A stretch of DNA of 64,000 nt from contig CAZXFH010000002.1 in NCBI GenBank assembly GCA_964640055.1, forward strand, positions 1 to 64,000. The letters run 5' to 3'. This DNA comes from CAZXFH01 sp964640055. GTDB lineage: Bacteria > Fidelibacterota > UBA2242 > JAFGTP01. The notes under the pieces were generated by a model. That model had not been told where the DNA came from. It saw only the letters and a program-made list of their open reading frames with translations, and did no database searches. The translations under genes were made by a program, and so were the position numbers. Positions 44,329 to 53,665 of the stretch are shown in pieces (position 1 is the first letter of the stretch; each line of letters opens with the position of its first letter).

Positions 44329-44342
44329 ACAGGAGAAATAAT

Positions 44343-44681
44343 ATGATACCCAAAGGTGGTTTAGGTAACCTGATGAAGGAATTTGGTAAAATGCAGGAAA
44401 AAATGCAACAGGTACAGGACGAACTGGAAGAAATCACGGTTGAAGGTTCAGCCGGTGGAGGCATGGTACAGGTTACAGCCAATGGTAAACAGGAAATTTT
44501 ATCAGTCAAAATAGATCCTGAGATATTATCCGATGATGTCGAGATGGTTGAGGACATGATTGTTGCCGCCACTAATCAAGCCCTTAAAAAAGCGCAAGAG
44601 ATTAGTCAGGAAAAGATGTCAGCGGTTACCGGTGGTTTGTTGCCCAATCTGCCTAACGGAATAAAAATTCCCGGCCTATGA
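44343..44681 (+). CDS. YbaB/EbfC nucleoid-associated protein
   Basis: 112 residues with the family pattern NLMKEFGKMQEKMQQVQDEL, GSAGGGMVQVTANGKQEILS and KIDPEILSDDVEMVEDMI. These dimeric proteins bind DNA and may help recombination. The gene between dnaX and recR is the conserved location. AGGAGA precedes the ATG by a few bases; the stop overlaps recR by 4 bases. Confidence 0.93.
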   Translation: MIPKGGLGNLMKEFGKMQEKMQQVQDELEEITVEGSAGGGMVQVTANGKQEILSVKIDPEILSDDVEMVEDMIVAATNQALKKAQEISQEKMSAVTGGLLPNLPNGIKIPGL

Positions 44682-45274
44682 GTATTACCCCCCGTTCCCT
44701 GGAAGAACTAGTGGAGCGACTGGCCCGTTTTCCCGGTATCGGTAAAAAAACGGCGCAGCGTCTGGCATTTTATCTGTTGAAAACTTCTCGTGAAGAAGCA
44801 GTTAACTTGGCCAAGGCTATTGTCAGTATAAAAGACCGCATTCATCAATGTTCCCAATGTCACAATTTTGCAGAAAATGATCCTTGCGATATTTGTAAAG
44901 ATCTGCAACGTGACCGGCAAGTAATCTGTGTGGTCCAGGATCCCATGGATGTCTTTGCGATTGAAAAAACCGGTGATTATCACGGTCTATATCATGTGTT
45001 GGGGGGCGTCTTGTCTCCTTTGGATGGCATTGGACCGGAGGATCTGCACATCCAGGATCTTTTGCAACGAGCGCAGGGCGTGAAAGAGGTCATTCTGGCC
45101 ATTAATCCCAGCCGGAACGGTGAGACTACTGCGCTTTATCTATCCAAATTGCTGAAAAAAGAAAATGTACCTGTGACCAGAATTGCCCAGGGCCTTCCCA
45201 TGGGTATTGATATAGAATATGCGGATGAAATAACCTTAAGCCGGGCCTTAGAGGGAAGAACCGATATATCATGA
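44678..45274 (+). CDS. recR: Recombination mediator RecR
   Basis: 198 residues: helix-hairpin-helix FPGIGKKTAQRLAFYLL, a four-cysteine zinc finger at C58, C61, C70, C73, and a Toprim domain (ICVVQDPMDVFAIEKTG). RecR works with RecF and RecO to load RecA at gaps. It overlaps both neighbours by 4 bases. Confidence 0.96.
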   Translation: MSITPRSLEELVERLARFPGIGKKTAQRLAFYLLKTSREEAVNLAKAIVSIKDRIHQCSQCHNFAENDPCDICKDLQRDRQVICVVQDPMDVFAIEKTGDYHGLYHVLGGVLSPLDGIGPEDLHIQDLLQRAQGVKEVILAINPSRNGETTALYLSKLLKKENVPVTRIAQGLPMGIDIEYADEITLSRALEGRTDIS

Positions 45275-45891
45275 GCCAGAAGATTTTTACGATTGCCAAT
45301 CTGCTTTCGCTTCTCAGAATATTGCTTACCCCGCTCTTTATTTACTTTCTGTTTACCAAGCAAGTCCATTTTGAATTGCTGGCCCTGGCAATTTTTATCA
45401 TTGCTTCGGTCACTGATGCCTATGACGGCTATTTTGCCCGTAAATATGCGGATGTTTCCGATATCGGTAAATTTTTAGATCCGCTGGCTGATAAAGTGCT
45501 AATGTCGGCGGCCTTTATATCCTTTGTGGTTATGGATTTGATTCCGCTATGGATGGTTATACTGGTGATCTTACGGGACTTTACGATTACCGGAATAAGA
45601 ATATCCATGTCGAAACACAATGCCACCATGATTACCCGTACCTCGGCTAAAGTAAAAACCGGTGCCCAGATCGGCGTAGTCTGCTTTATTCTAGTCTATA
45701 TCATTACCCAGCGATGGGTTGTCTTCAGACCTGTAAAAGATGAAATTAAGCAATATCTCCTGACTCAGTTTAATTTGATATACATCTTGATGTTGATTGT
45801 TACGCTGTTTACGGTGGTAACCGGTATTGAATATCTGGTGGTTAATAAAAATCATCTCCGGCATTTAATAGCGGGGAAAGGGAAGCGCTAA
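45271..45891 (+). CDS. pgsA: CDP-diacylglycerol-glycerol-3-phosphate 3-phosphatidyltransferase
   Basis: 206 residues with the CDP-alcohol phosphatidyltransferase motif DAYDGYFARKYADVSDIGKF followed by LDPLADK, and several membrane helices. It makes phosphatidylglycerol phosphate from CDP-diacylglycerol. pgpA, the next step, follows 49 bases later. It shows that the cell makes ordinary bacterial glycerophospholipids. Confidence 0.93.
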   Translation: MSQKIFTIANLLSLLRILLTPLFIYFLFTKQVHFELLALAIFIIASVTDAYDGYFARKYADVSDIGKFLDPLADKVLMSAAFISFVVMDLIPLWMVILVILRDFTITGIRISMSKHNATMITRTSAKVKTGAQIGVVCFILVYIITQRWVVFRPVKDEIKQYLLTQFNLIYILMLIVTLFTVVTGIEYLVVNKNHLRHLIAGKGKR

Positions 45892-45940
45892 TACCATTAT
45901 CGATAAATTTACGATATACTCAAACCGATCGAAAAAATAG

Positions 45941-46411
45941 ATGCGTAAATATTTTGGTCTTACTCAGCTAATTGCCACTTTTTTTTATGTGGGGTATTTT
46001 CCGGTCTCACCCGGCACTGTTGCGAGCGCAGTAGCCACAATTATTTGGATAATGATACCCTGGGAATCCGTTTTGCTCTATCTGCTAATTCTTGGCGGAT
46101 GGTTTGTGCTGGGGTATATCTCAGCCACGAAACTTGAAAATTTAATGCGTATTCTTGATCCCTCTTGCGTGGTGATCGATGAAGTAGTAGGAATGTGGCT
46201 GGCCTTAACTCCGTTGGTTACGACTGCACAACCCAATTTAATTTTAGTCTTGATTGCCTTTATTATTTTCCGTATACTTGATATCACAAAGGTATTCGCA
46301 ATTAAAAAACTGGAAAAGATAAAAGGCGGGGCCGGAATTATGCTGGATGATCTGTTAGCCGGATTTTACACGGCGGTGATAATCTCTTTTTTGGATCGAC
46401 TATGGCTGTAA
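45941..46411 (+). CDS. pgpA: Phosphatidylglycerophosphatase A
   Basis: 156 residues; YFPVSPGTVASAVATII and DPSCVVIDEVVGMWLALT are the PgpA signatures, with membrane helices and a C-terminal FIIFRILDITKVFAIKKLE-type segment. It removes phosphate from phosphatidylglycerol phosphate. Overlaps cinA by 10 bases. Confidence 0.92.
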   Translation: MRKYFGLTQLIATFFYVGYFPVSPGTVASAVATIIWIMIPWESVLLYLLILGGWFVLGYISATKLENLMRILDPSCVVIDEVVGMWLALTPLVTTAQPNLILVLIAFIIFRILDITKVFAIKKLEKIKGGAGIMLDDLLAGFYTAVIISFLDRLWL

Positions 46412-47646
46412 CCACAGAAATCATTACCATTGGCAATGAACTGATTTACGGGCTGATCGAGAATACCAACGCCGTGGATCTTTCTCGCAGTTTGCAACGA
46501 GAGGGCGTTTTAACCCGCAAAATTCAGACAGTAGGGGATGATGCCGGTCACATAGGTAGAGCCCTGGATCAAATTGATCCCGGGACTGACCTGGTGCTGA
46601 TTACCGGAGGGTTGGGACCGACGCATGACGATATCACTATGGATGCGGCGGCTAAGTTTTTCGGATCTGAACTTACCTTTAACCCCCGTGTTTTCGCGCA
46701 TCTTAAAGCTTTTTTACGGAAACGGAAGCCCAAAATGGTTTTTAAGGATAAGTCCCTGGCTTATTTTCCAACCCGGGCCGAGATTATACTCAATCCCCTT
46801 GGCAGTGCAGTGGGGATGAAATTTGTCCGGCAAAAAACCCGCTATTATTTCATGCCCGGAGTTCCTCAAGAGATGCAGGCAATGGTCGCCACTACCATTC
46901 TACCGGAAATCAGAGCCTTGTCCACACCTGTATTTCGCACGACAACCTTGCATACCCTGGGTATTACCGAGGCAGCCCTTTATAAGAAATTAAAACCCTG
47001 GATGGCCAGAAATAATGCCCTGCAGGTCTCTTTTTTACCCCAGTCGCCGGGGGTGGATATATCCCTGTTAAGCAAAACAGGCATTTCAGCAACGCGCTTC
47101 AGTGCCCTTGTAAGGGGTTTAACCGGTTTGTTAGGGGATTATCATTACGGCAATAACGATGATAGTTTGGAACGCGTTACAGCCCGTCTGCTGGTAAAAA
47201 ACGAATTAACTATTGGAGTGGCTGAGTCCTGTACCGCCGGGTATATATCCCACTGTTTGACCAATGTACCTGGTAGCTCCGATTATTTCATCGGCGGTGC
47301 AGTTACCTATAGTAATCAATCCAAGGTTGATTTATTAGGGATTCAACCGGAGACCTTGACCCGTTACGGGGCGGTGAGTCAAGAAACCGCTGCAGAAATG
47401 GCCCGAGGAATTAAAGAGAGGTGTCATTGTGAGGTGGGATTAAGTTCCACGGGAATCGCTGGGCCAACCGGTGGGAGTTTATCCAAGCCGGTCGGCACTG
47501 TTTTTATTGGAATAGACGTGCAAAATATAATCAAAACCCATAAATTCATATTTAATAAGGATCGGTTGACCAATAAACTGGCTTTTTCAAAGTTCGCCCT
47601 AAATCAATTGAGATTATATCTTCAGGATATTAAGGATAAAAAATAA
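46402..47646 (+). CDS. cinA: CinA: nicotinamide-nucleotide amidohydrolase / competence-damage protein
   Basis: The 414-residue protein has an N-terminal MoCF/pyrophosphatase domain (EIITIGNELIYGLIENTNA, LITGGLGPTHDDITMDAAAK) and a C-terminal deamidase domain (VAESCTAGYISHCLTNVPGS, GIAGPTGGSLSKPVGTVFIG). It recycles pyridine nucleotides. The cinA-thpR-recA-recX order is widespread. It abuts thpR by one shared base. Confidence 0.95.
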   Translation: MAVTTEIITIGNELIYGLIENTNAVDLSRSLQREGVLTRKIQTVGDDAGHIGRALDQIDPGTDLVLITGGLGPTHDDITMDAAAKFFGSELTFNPRVFAHLKAFLRKRKPKMVFKDKSLAYFPTRAEIILNPLGSAVGMKFVRQKTRYYFMPGVPQEMQAMVATTILPEIRALSTPVFRTTTLHTLGITEAALYKKLKPWMARNNALQVSFLPQSPGVDISLLSKTGISATRFSALVRGLTGLLGDYHYGNNDDSLERVTARLLVKNELTIGVAESCTAGYISHCLTNVPGSSDYFIGGAVTYSNQSKVDLLGIQPETLTRYGAVSQETAAEMARGIKERCHCEVGLSSTGIAGPTGGSLSKPVGTVFIGIDVQNIIKTHKFIFNKDRLTNKLAFSKFALNQLRLYLQDIKDKK

Positions 47647-48209
47647 TGAAAAGGACATTTTTTGCAGTAAAAATTTCTGACGAAAGCCGCCAACTCATGC
47701 AGCAGATAAAGAAAGATATTCCCGAGTTAAGGGAGAATATCCGGATTGCGAACCCGAAAAATGCCCATATTACTTTAAAGTTTTTAGGCAATATTGCCGA
47801 AGAGTTAATCCCTGAAATAGAAGGAACCCTCACGCTGGCCCTGCGTAACTTTCATTCTTTTGCTTATGCGTGCCAGGGGACTGGTGTATTTCCCCGTCCA
47901 TCGCGTCCCTCGGTATTATGGTTAGGCATAAATGATAAAACCCGTTCACTGCAAAATCTCTACGAAATAATTAATGAGCGACTGGTCCTGTTGGGAATAC
48001 CGGAAGACCGACGACGGTTCAAACCCCATTTAACTTTCGGCCGGGTAAAGAACAAACGCCAGCCGGTGAAGGGTCTCGATAAATTTTTATCTTATGATTA
48101 CCAGCCGGTAATAAATGAAGTTACAGCGCTTATATTTTATGAAAGTCAGTTACATCCCCAGGGTGCGATTCATACTCCCTTGAAAAATTTTAAACTAACC
48201 AAACCATAG
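47646..48209 (+). CDS. thpR: RNA 2',3'-cyclic phosphodiesterase (2H family)
   Basis: 187 residues with the two catalytic H-x-T-x motifs HITLKFLG and HLTFGRVK. The family opens 2',3'-cyclic phosphates and is often linked to recA operons. It lies between cinA and recA. Confidence 0.92.
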   Translation: MKRTFFAVKISDESRQLMQQIKKDIPELRENIRIANPKNAHITLKFLGNIAEELIPEIEGTLTLALRNFHSFAYACQGTGVFPRPSRPSVLWLGINDKTRSLQNLYEIINERLVLLGIPEDRRRFKPHLTFGRVKNKRQPVKGLDKFLSYDYQPVINEVTALIFYESQLHPQGAIHTPLKNFKLTKP

Positions 48210-48218
48210 GAGGATACT

Positions 48219-49277
48219 ATGGCTGATAATAACAAAAAACGGGCCGTTGATTTGGCTGTTTCGCAAATTGACCGTCGTTTTGGAAAAGGTTCCATTATGC
48301 GCTTAGGCGCGGATGAGGCCAAGGTAAAGGCAGAGGTAATCCCTACCGGAAGTATTTCCCTGGATGCCTGTGTCGGTATCGGTGGCATTCCCAAAGGCCG
48401 CATTACTGAGATTTATGGTCCGGAGTCCTCCGGAAAAACCACCTTAGCCCTCCATATTATTGCAGAGGCGCAGAAGAAAGGTGGCTATGTGGCCTTTATT
48501 GATGCAGAGCATGCCATGGATCCGGTCTATGCCAGAAATCTGGGGGTGAATACCAATGAATTGCTGGTTTCCCAGCCCGATTACGGTGAACAGGCCCTTG
48601 AGATCGCTGAAACCCTGGTGCGTAGTAATGCTATTGATGTGATTGTTATCGATTCGGTTGCGGCTCTGGTTCCGCGGGCGGAACTGGAAGGTGAAATGGG
48701 CGATCCTCAGGTAGGCTTACAGGCGCGTTTAATGTCACAGGCTCTGCGAAAATTGACCGGGGCAGTCAGCAAGTCAAAAGCAGCGGTAATTTTTATTAAT
48801 CAGATTCGGGAAAAGGTCGGTGTTATGTTTGGCAATCCGGAAACCACATCCGGTGGCCGAGCCTTGAAGTTCTATACGTCACTGCGCCTCGAAATTCGTC
48901 GTATCGGTTCCATTAAAGAAGGCAATTCCATCATAGGTAACCGAACCAAAGTCAAAGTTGTGAAGAATAAAATGGCACCACCCTTCAAATTTACCGAGTT
49001 TGATATTATGTATGGCACCGGGATCTCTTACGAAGGAGACTTGCTGGATACGGCAGTGGAAGCGGATATCATTCAGAAATCCGGTTCCTGGTTCAGCTAT
49101 GGAGATGAGAGACTGGGACAGGGGCGTGAGAACGTAAAACAGTTTCTGGCGGAAAATAATGATACCTGTAAGCAGATCGACAAACAGGCCAAAGAATATC
49201 TGGGGCTAATCAAACCTACCGAAGAGAAAAAAGCAGAGCAGGAGAACGTTAAACAAAAATCCAAGCAGTCCTCTTAG
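48219..49277 (+). CDS. recA: Recombinase RecA
   Basis: 352 residues with Walker A GPESSGKT (67-74), DAEHAMDPVYARNLGV, VIVIDSVAALVPRAELEGE and QALRKLTGAVSKSKAAVIFI. It forms filaments on single-stranded DNA for strand exchange and SOS signalling. AGGAGG precedes the ATG by seven bases. I did not see a LexA-type operator nearby. Confidence 0.98.
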   Translation: MADNNKKRAVDLAVSQIDRRFGKGSIMRLGADEAKVKAEVIPTGSISLDACVGIGGIPKGRITEIYGPESSGKTTLALHIIAEAQKKGGYVAFIDAEHAMDPVYARNLGVNTNELLVSQPDYGEQALEIAETLVRSNAIDVIVIDSVAALVPRAELEGEMGDPQVGLQARLMSQALRKLTGAVSKSKAAVIFINQIREKVGVMFGNPETTSGGRALKFYTSLRLEIRRIGSIKEGNSIIGNRTKVKVVKNKMAPPFKFTEFDIMYGTGISYEGDLLDTAVEADIIQKSGSWFSYGDERLGQGRENVKQFLAENNDTCKQIDKQAKEYLGLIKPTEEKKAEQENVKQKSKQSS

Positions 49278-49291
49278 AGGTTTTCTTCACC

Positions 49292-49933
49292 ATGCCTAAC
49301 AAAACAAGGACATTCTTTCAGGTAACCAAAATTGCCGCTCAGAAAAAAGATCCCACCCGGAAATCGATTTTTCTGAATGGTAAATATGCCTTTGGGATCA
49401 GTCCGGAAACACTGTTGAAATTTCCTCTCAGCGTGGGGCAAAAAATCAGCAATCGGCAGTTATGGATTCTCAAATTTCACGAGGAATATCAGCAGGGGAA
49501 ACGTAAAGCCTTAAAATATCTGGGGCGACGGTTACGCAGTGAAAAAGAATTGCGCACCTATCTTAAGCGGAAACAAATATCCCCCCGCAATTCGGACCGT
49601 ATTATCAACTATTGTCTCAAGGAAAAATATCTGGATGATGTCGATTTCACCCGTGCTTTTATCAATGATCAACTAAATTTAAATAGAGCCGGTATTAATA
49701 AAATTCGTATGAAATTATTCCAAAGAGGGATCGACCACAACCTGATTGAACAGCAACTGAATGCCTTAACCGATAGTGACCAGCAGGTAGCAGTTGCGCT
49801 GCGTATAGCCCGTAAAAAATTAGCGCTGATACGACAAGATCCCCAAAAGAAACGGGATAAACTCTACCGCTACTTAAAGGGGAAGGGCTTTACCACCCCA
49901 GTCATTTATCAGGTTTTGCAAGAAGTATTATAA
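49292..49933 (+). CDS. recX: Regulatory protein RecX
   Basis: 213 residues rich in Lys and Arg with the RecX three-helix repeats (LKYLGRRLRSEKELRTYLKR, INYCLKEKYLDDVDFTRAFI and GINKIRMKLFQRGIDHNLIE). RecX limits RecA filaments. It follows recA by 14 bases. Confidence 0.9.
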   Translation: MPNKTRTFFQVTKIAAQKKDPTRKSIFLNGKYAFGISPETLLKFPLSVGQKISNRQLWILKFHEEYQQGKRKALKYLGRRLRSEKELRTYLKRKQISPRNSDRIINYCLKEKYLDDVDFTRAFINDQLNLNRAGINKIRMKLFQRGIDHNLIEQQLNALTDSDQQVAVALRIARKKLALIRQDPQKKRDKLYRYLKGKGFTTPVIYQVLQEVL

Positions 49934-50033
49934 ATATAAAAAAAATGAGAGCCGGGATAATTATGCTGGAAACATTTATCGGTATCCAGGCACCATCACG
50001 ATAAAATAATTTATCAATGACAGGAGACTTAGC

Positions 50034-50897
50034 ATGTTAGCAAGGTTTTTATTACGAGTATCGAGTCTGCTAACCGCAGTTCTGATCTTTACTGGTTTAA
50101 ATAGGGCAGCAGAACAATCCACAAATGCTTTCGGCTGGCAAAAGGAATTAGTTGGTGACTTGAATTTTGTACAGAATCAATTGGATAACTGGAAAGAAGG
50201 CGGTGAGGATTCATGGTCCTGGTTGATGGATATTAATGGTAATCTGATTAATAATCGGCCTCATTTTAAATGGAGCAGCTCCGGGAAGATATCTTTTGGC
50301 CAAACCAAGCTGGGAACCGATAATACCCGTAAAGCAGCCGACGAGCTAAAAATCGAAAGCGTGTATCTTTATAAATTAGGTGTTTTTGTTAACCCGTCAG
50401 TTTCCTTTTCCGGACAAACCCAAATAGCACCCGGATATCGCTATTCAGATACCAGCCGGGTAATTGTTTCCGATTTTATGGATCCGGGGTACTTTCGACA
50501 GAGTATTGGTTTGGGATATGACCCGAATGGCCAAATCAAAACCCGATTGGGAGCAGCCATTAAGGAGACTTTTACCCATGACTTTCCCGCCCCTTATGCC
50601 GATGATCCGCAAACCGGAAAGATTGAAAAAATCAAGATAGAACCCGGAATGGAATCCGTGACAGATCTCCATTTAAAATTCAGGGAAAATGTACTTTTTA
50701 ATTCTAAACTGGAATTATTTACTGATTTCGGTGGTTTTAGAAATGTAGACGTTGACTGGCAAAATCGGCTCAACATGAAAATATCAGAATATATTGGTAT
50801 TTCCCTGAATATACGGATTTACTATGATAGTGATATATCCAGGCGCCGTCAATATAAACAGATCCTGGGTATAAATCTATCCTATTCTTTTTTCTGA
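50034..50897 (+). CDS. DUF3078-like outer-membrane barrel protein
   Basis: 287 residues: signal peptide (VSSLLTAVLIFTGLNRAAEQ), then GWQKELVGDLNFVQNQLDNW, EDSWSWLMDINGNLINNRPH and repeated amphipathic strands, ending ILGINLSYSFF with a C-terminal Phe. The pattern resembles DUF3078 proteins of Bacteroidota. AGGAGA before the ATG is a clear ribosome site. Role unknown; probably an envelope barrel. Confidence 0.72.
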   Translation: MLARFLLRVSSLLTAVLIFTGLNRAAEQSTNAFGWQKELVGDLNFVQNQLDNWKEGGEDSWSWLMDINGNLINNRPHFKWSSSGKISFGQTKLGTDNTRKAADELKIESVYLYKLGVFVNPSVSFSGQTQIAPGYRYSDTSRVIVSDFMDPGYFRQSIGLGYDPNGQIKTRLGAAIKETFTHDFPAPYADDPQTGKIEKIKIEPGMESVTDLHLKFRENVLFNSKLELFTDFGGFRNVDVDWQNRLNMKISEYIGISLNIRIYYDSDISRRRQYKQILGINLSYSFF

Positions 50898-51042
50898 AAT
50901 TAGTACTACCATTGATATGCTCAGGTTTTATCTGCTTGCTTATACGCTGATTGAAAAATAATTTTACCCGGGTTGCAGACATAACCAACCTGTTGAAATA
51001 ATTATGAAAGATTAAGAAATTGAAAGGTTATAGCAATATTAT

Positions 51043-53664
51043 ATGAAGTCTTCCCACGTGATTCGTCAGGATTTTTTAGAATTTTTTCGTGAACACGATC
51101 ATAAAATTGTAAAAAGTGCCCCGGTTATTCCCCAGAAGGATCCTACCTTATTATTCACCAACGCCGGGATGAACCAGTTTAAAGGAATTTTTCTTGACCG
51201 GGAAAAGGCCGTCTATCCCCGGATCACCGATTCACAAAAATGTATCCGGGTCAGCGGTAAACATAATGATCTGGAAGAGGTGGGTAAAGATACCTATCAT
51301 CACACGTTTTTTGAAATGCTGGGGAATTGGTCTTTTGGTGATTATTACAAGGAAGGATCTATCCGCCTGGCATGGAGACTATTGACTGAAGTCTGGCAAC
51401 TTCCTAAAGAGCGGTTATGGACTACGGTTCACCATAAGGATGAGGAGGCGGCAGAGGCCTGGAAAAATGCCACCGATATTGAGCCTCAAAGAATTCTCAG
51501 GTTTGGTGATAAGGATAATTTTTGGGAAATGGGAGAAACTGGTCCCTGCGGCCCCTGTTCCGAGATTCACTACTATACTGGTAGCGATCCCGATAACCAG
51601 GATCCTACCCGGATCAATGCCGATGACCCTGAGTATATCGAACTCTGGAATCTGGTTTTCATTCAGTTTGAACGGGATAAAAAAGGGCAATTCTACCCAC
51701 TGCCTACCAAACATGTTGATACGGGCGCTGGTTTGGAACGGATTGTGGCGGTTTTACAGCAGAAGCAATCCAATTATGATACCGACCTGTTCCAGCCTAT
51801 AATACGTCACATCAGTAAATTAACCGGTAAAGCTTATCATCAGGAGAGTGGCATGCCACACCGGGTAATTGCTGATCATGTCCGTATGCTAACAGTCACC
51901 ATTGCCGATGGCGGAATGCCGGCTAACGACGGACGGGGATATGTTATCCGCCGTATTTTGCGTCGTGCAGCCCGTTTTGGTCGTATGCTGGATATGCACA
52001 CCCCCTTTATCTATCAACTAGTGGATAGCGTTATCGATATTTTAGGTGAGGTATATCCGGAGATTATTGAGCGGCGGGAACATGTCAAAAAGGTGATCAA
52101 GGTCGAGGAAGAATCCTTTGGTGAGACTTTGGATAAAGGGCTGGAGATTTTTTACGGTATCTGCGAACAGGTTAATAAAAAAAATAAAAACAGCATACCA
52201 GGGGAGGAGGCCTTTAAGTTATACGATACCTATGGTTTTCCCCTGGATTTGACCCGCCTACTAGCCGAAGAAAAGGGCTTGACCGTAGAGGAAGCGGGAT
52301 TCAGGCGCGAAATGGAAAAACAGCGGCAGCGAGCCAAAGCACAACATACTTTTCAGGTGAACTATACCCAGGAAGATAAGGAATGGGTTATCCTCAGCAA
52401 AGGTCCGGATTCAAAATTTATCGGCTATGACCGGGAGGAAAGTAAAGCGACTCTGCGCAGATATTTAATAGAGGGTGATGATATCCACGTTATATTGGAT
52501 AAAACACCCTTTTATGCAGAGGCCGGGGGCGAAGTGGGTGACAAAGGGGTGATCAAAGGGCAAGATTTTGAAATTGCAGTAAAAAATACGGTGAAATATG
52601 ATCAAACCATCGTACATGTGGGGAAGTTGAAAAAGGGGAAAGCACCTGCTGATCCTCAGGTTGTGGCAAAAGTCGATCAATCTCTGAGTAAACAGATTAG
52701 AGCCAATCATACGGCCACGCATTTACTGCATGCCGCTTTGAAAAAGGTTATAGGAAAACATGTGAACCAGGCCGGCTCACTGGTCGCACCTGACCGGCTG
52801 CGGTTCGATCTGACCCATTATCATAAGTTAAACACACAACAATTAAAGCAAATTGAAAATATTGTCAATCAGAAGATCAGGGCTGATGTCCCCCTGGAGA
52901 TTGACTATCAGAATTATGAAGCAGCGCGTTCCTCGGGAGCCATGGCCTTGTTTGGTGAAAAGTATACTGACCGTGTGAGAGTTGTCGCCGTACCGCAGTT
53001 TTCCAAGGAACTCTGCGGTGGCAAACATGTGGGGCGTACGGGTGAAATTGGATTATTCAAGATCCTATCCGAAACATCAGTAGCCTCCGGGATCCGACGA
53101 ATAGAAGCGATCACGGGTCCCAAGGCTCTGGAATTGATCCATCAACAAGAAGCTGTCCTTAAAGATCTGGAAGAATTGACCCATAGCTCAACTGATAATT
53201 TGGTCGATATGGTCAAACAGTTACAGCAGCGGATCAAAGCTTTGGAAAAATCACTTAAGCAGAAAGAACAGCAGCGCTGGGAACAGGCCATTGAGCAGGA
53301 GGTTCAGGAGGAAAAGCAGACCATAAAAGAAATTGATATCATTACCAAATTTGTTGCTGACAGTGATATTAATAACTTAAAAAAGGTCGGTGATCTGATC
53401 AGAGAGAAGGATAAATGGGCGGTTGGTCTGGTCTATTCCCATTATGAAGGTAAAAATTACTTTGTGATCGTCGTAGGTGACCAGGTACTTGCGAAATATA
53501 ATTTAAAGGCCGGACAACTGGCGAAAGGTCTCGGCAAAGCCCTGGGAAGCGGTGGCGGAGGTAAACCCCATATGGCCACGACCGGCACTACTCAATCTCT
53601 GAAGGGAATCGAGATATCTAAACTGTTTTTCAGCATAATAAAAGAAAATCTAGACAGGGGATAA
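51043..53664 (+). CDS. alaS: Alanyl-tRNA synthetase
   Basis: 873 residues: class II core (FTNAGMNQFKGIFLDREK, HTFFEMLGNWSFGDYYKEGS), editing domain with zinc ligands (RANHTATHLLHAALKK and KELCGGKHVGRTGEIGLF), and the DHHA1 C-Ala domain with GGGGKPHMATTG. It charges tRNA-Ala, one of which is encoded at 42326. gcvPB begins 1 base after its stop. Confidence 0.97.
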   Translation: MKSSHVIRQDFLEFFREHDHKIVKSAPVIPQKDPTLLFTNAGMNQFKGIFLDREKAVYPRITDSQKCIRVSGKHNDLEEVGKDTYHHTFFEMLGNWSFGDYYKEGSIRLAWRLLTEVWQLPKERLWTTVHHKDEEAAEAWKNATDIEPQRILRFGDKDNFWEMGETGPCGPCSEIHYYTGSDPDNQDPTRINADDPEYIELWNLVFIQFERDKKGQFYPLPTKHVDTGAGLERIVAVLQQKQSNYDTDLFQPIIRHISKLTGKAYHQESGMPHRVIADHVRMLTVTIADGGMPANDGRGYVIRRILRRAARFGRMLDMHTPFIYQLVDSVIDILGEVYPEIIERREHVKKVIKVEEESFGETLDKGLEIFYGICEQVNKKNKNSIPGEEAFKLYDTYGFPLDLTRLLAEEKGLTVEEAGFRREMEKQRQRAKAQHTFQVNYTQEDKEWVILSKGPDSKFIGYDREESKATLRRYLIEGDDIHVILDKTPFYAEAGGEVGDKGVIKGQDFEIAVKNTVKYDQTIVHVGKLKKGKAPADPQVVAKVDQSLSKQIRANHTATHLLHAALKKVIGKHVNQAGSLVAPDRLRFDLTHYHKLNTQQLKQIENIVNQKIRADVPLEIDYQNYEAARSSGAMALFGEKYTDRVRVVAVPQFSKELCGGKHVGRTGEIGLFKILSETSVASGIRRIEAITGPKALELIHQQEAVLKDLEELTHSSTDNLVDMVKQLQQRIKALEKSLKQKEQQRWEQAIEQEVQEEKQTIKEIDIITKFVADSDINNLKKVGDLIREKDKWAVGLVYSHYEGKNYFVIVVGDQVLAKYNLKAGQLAKGLGKALGSGGGGKPHMATTGTTQSLKGIEISKLFFSIIKENLDRG

Positions 53665-53665
53665 T

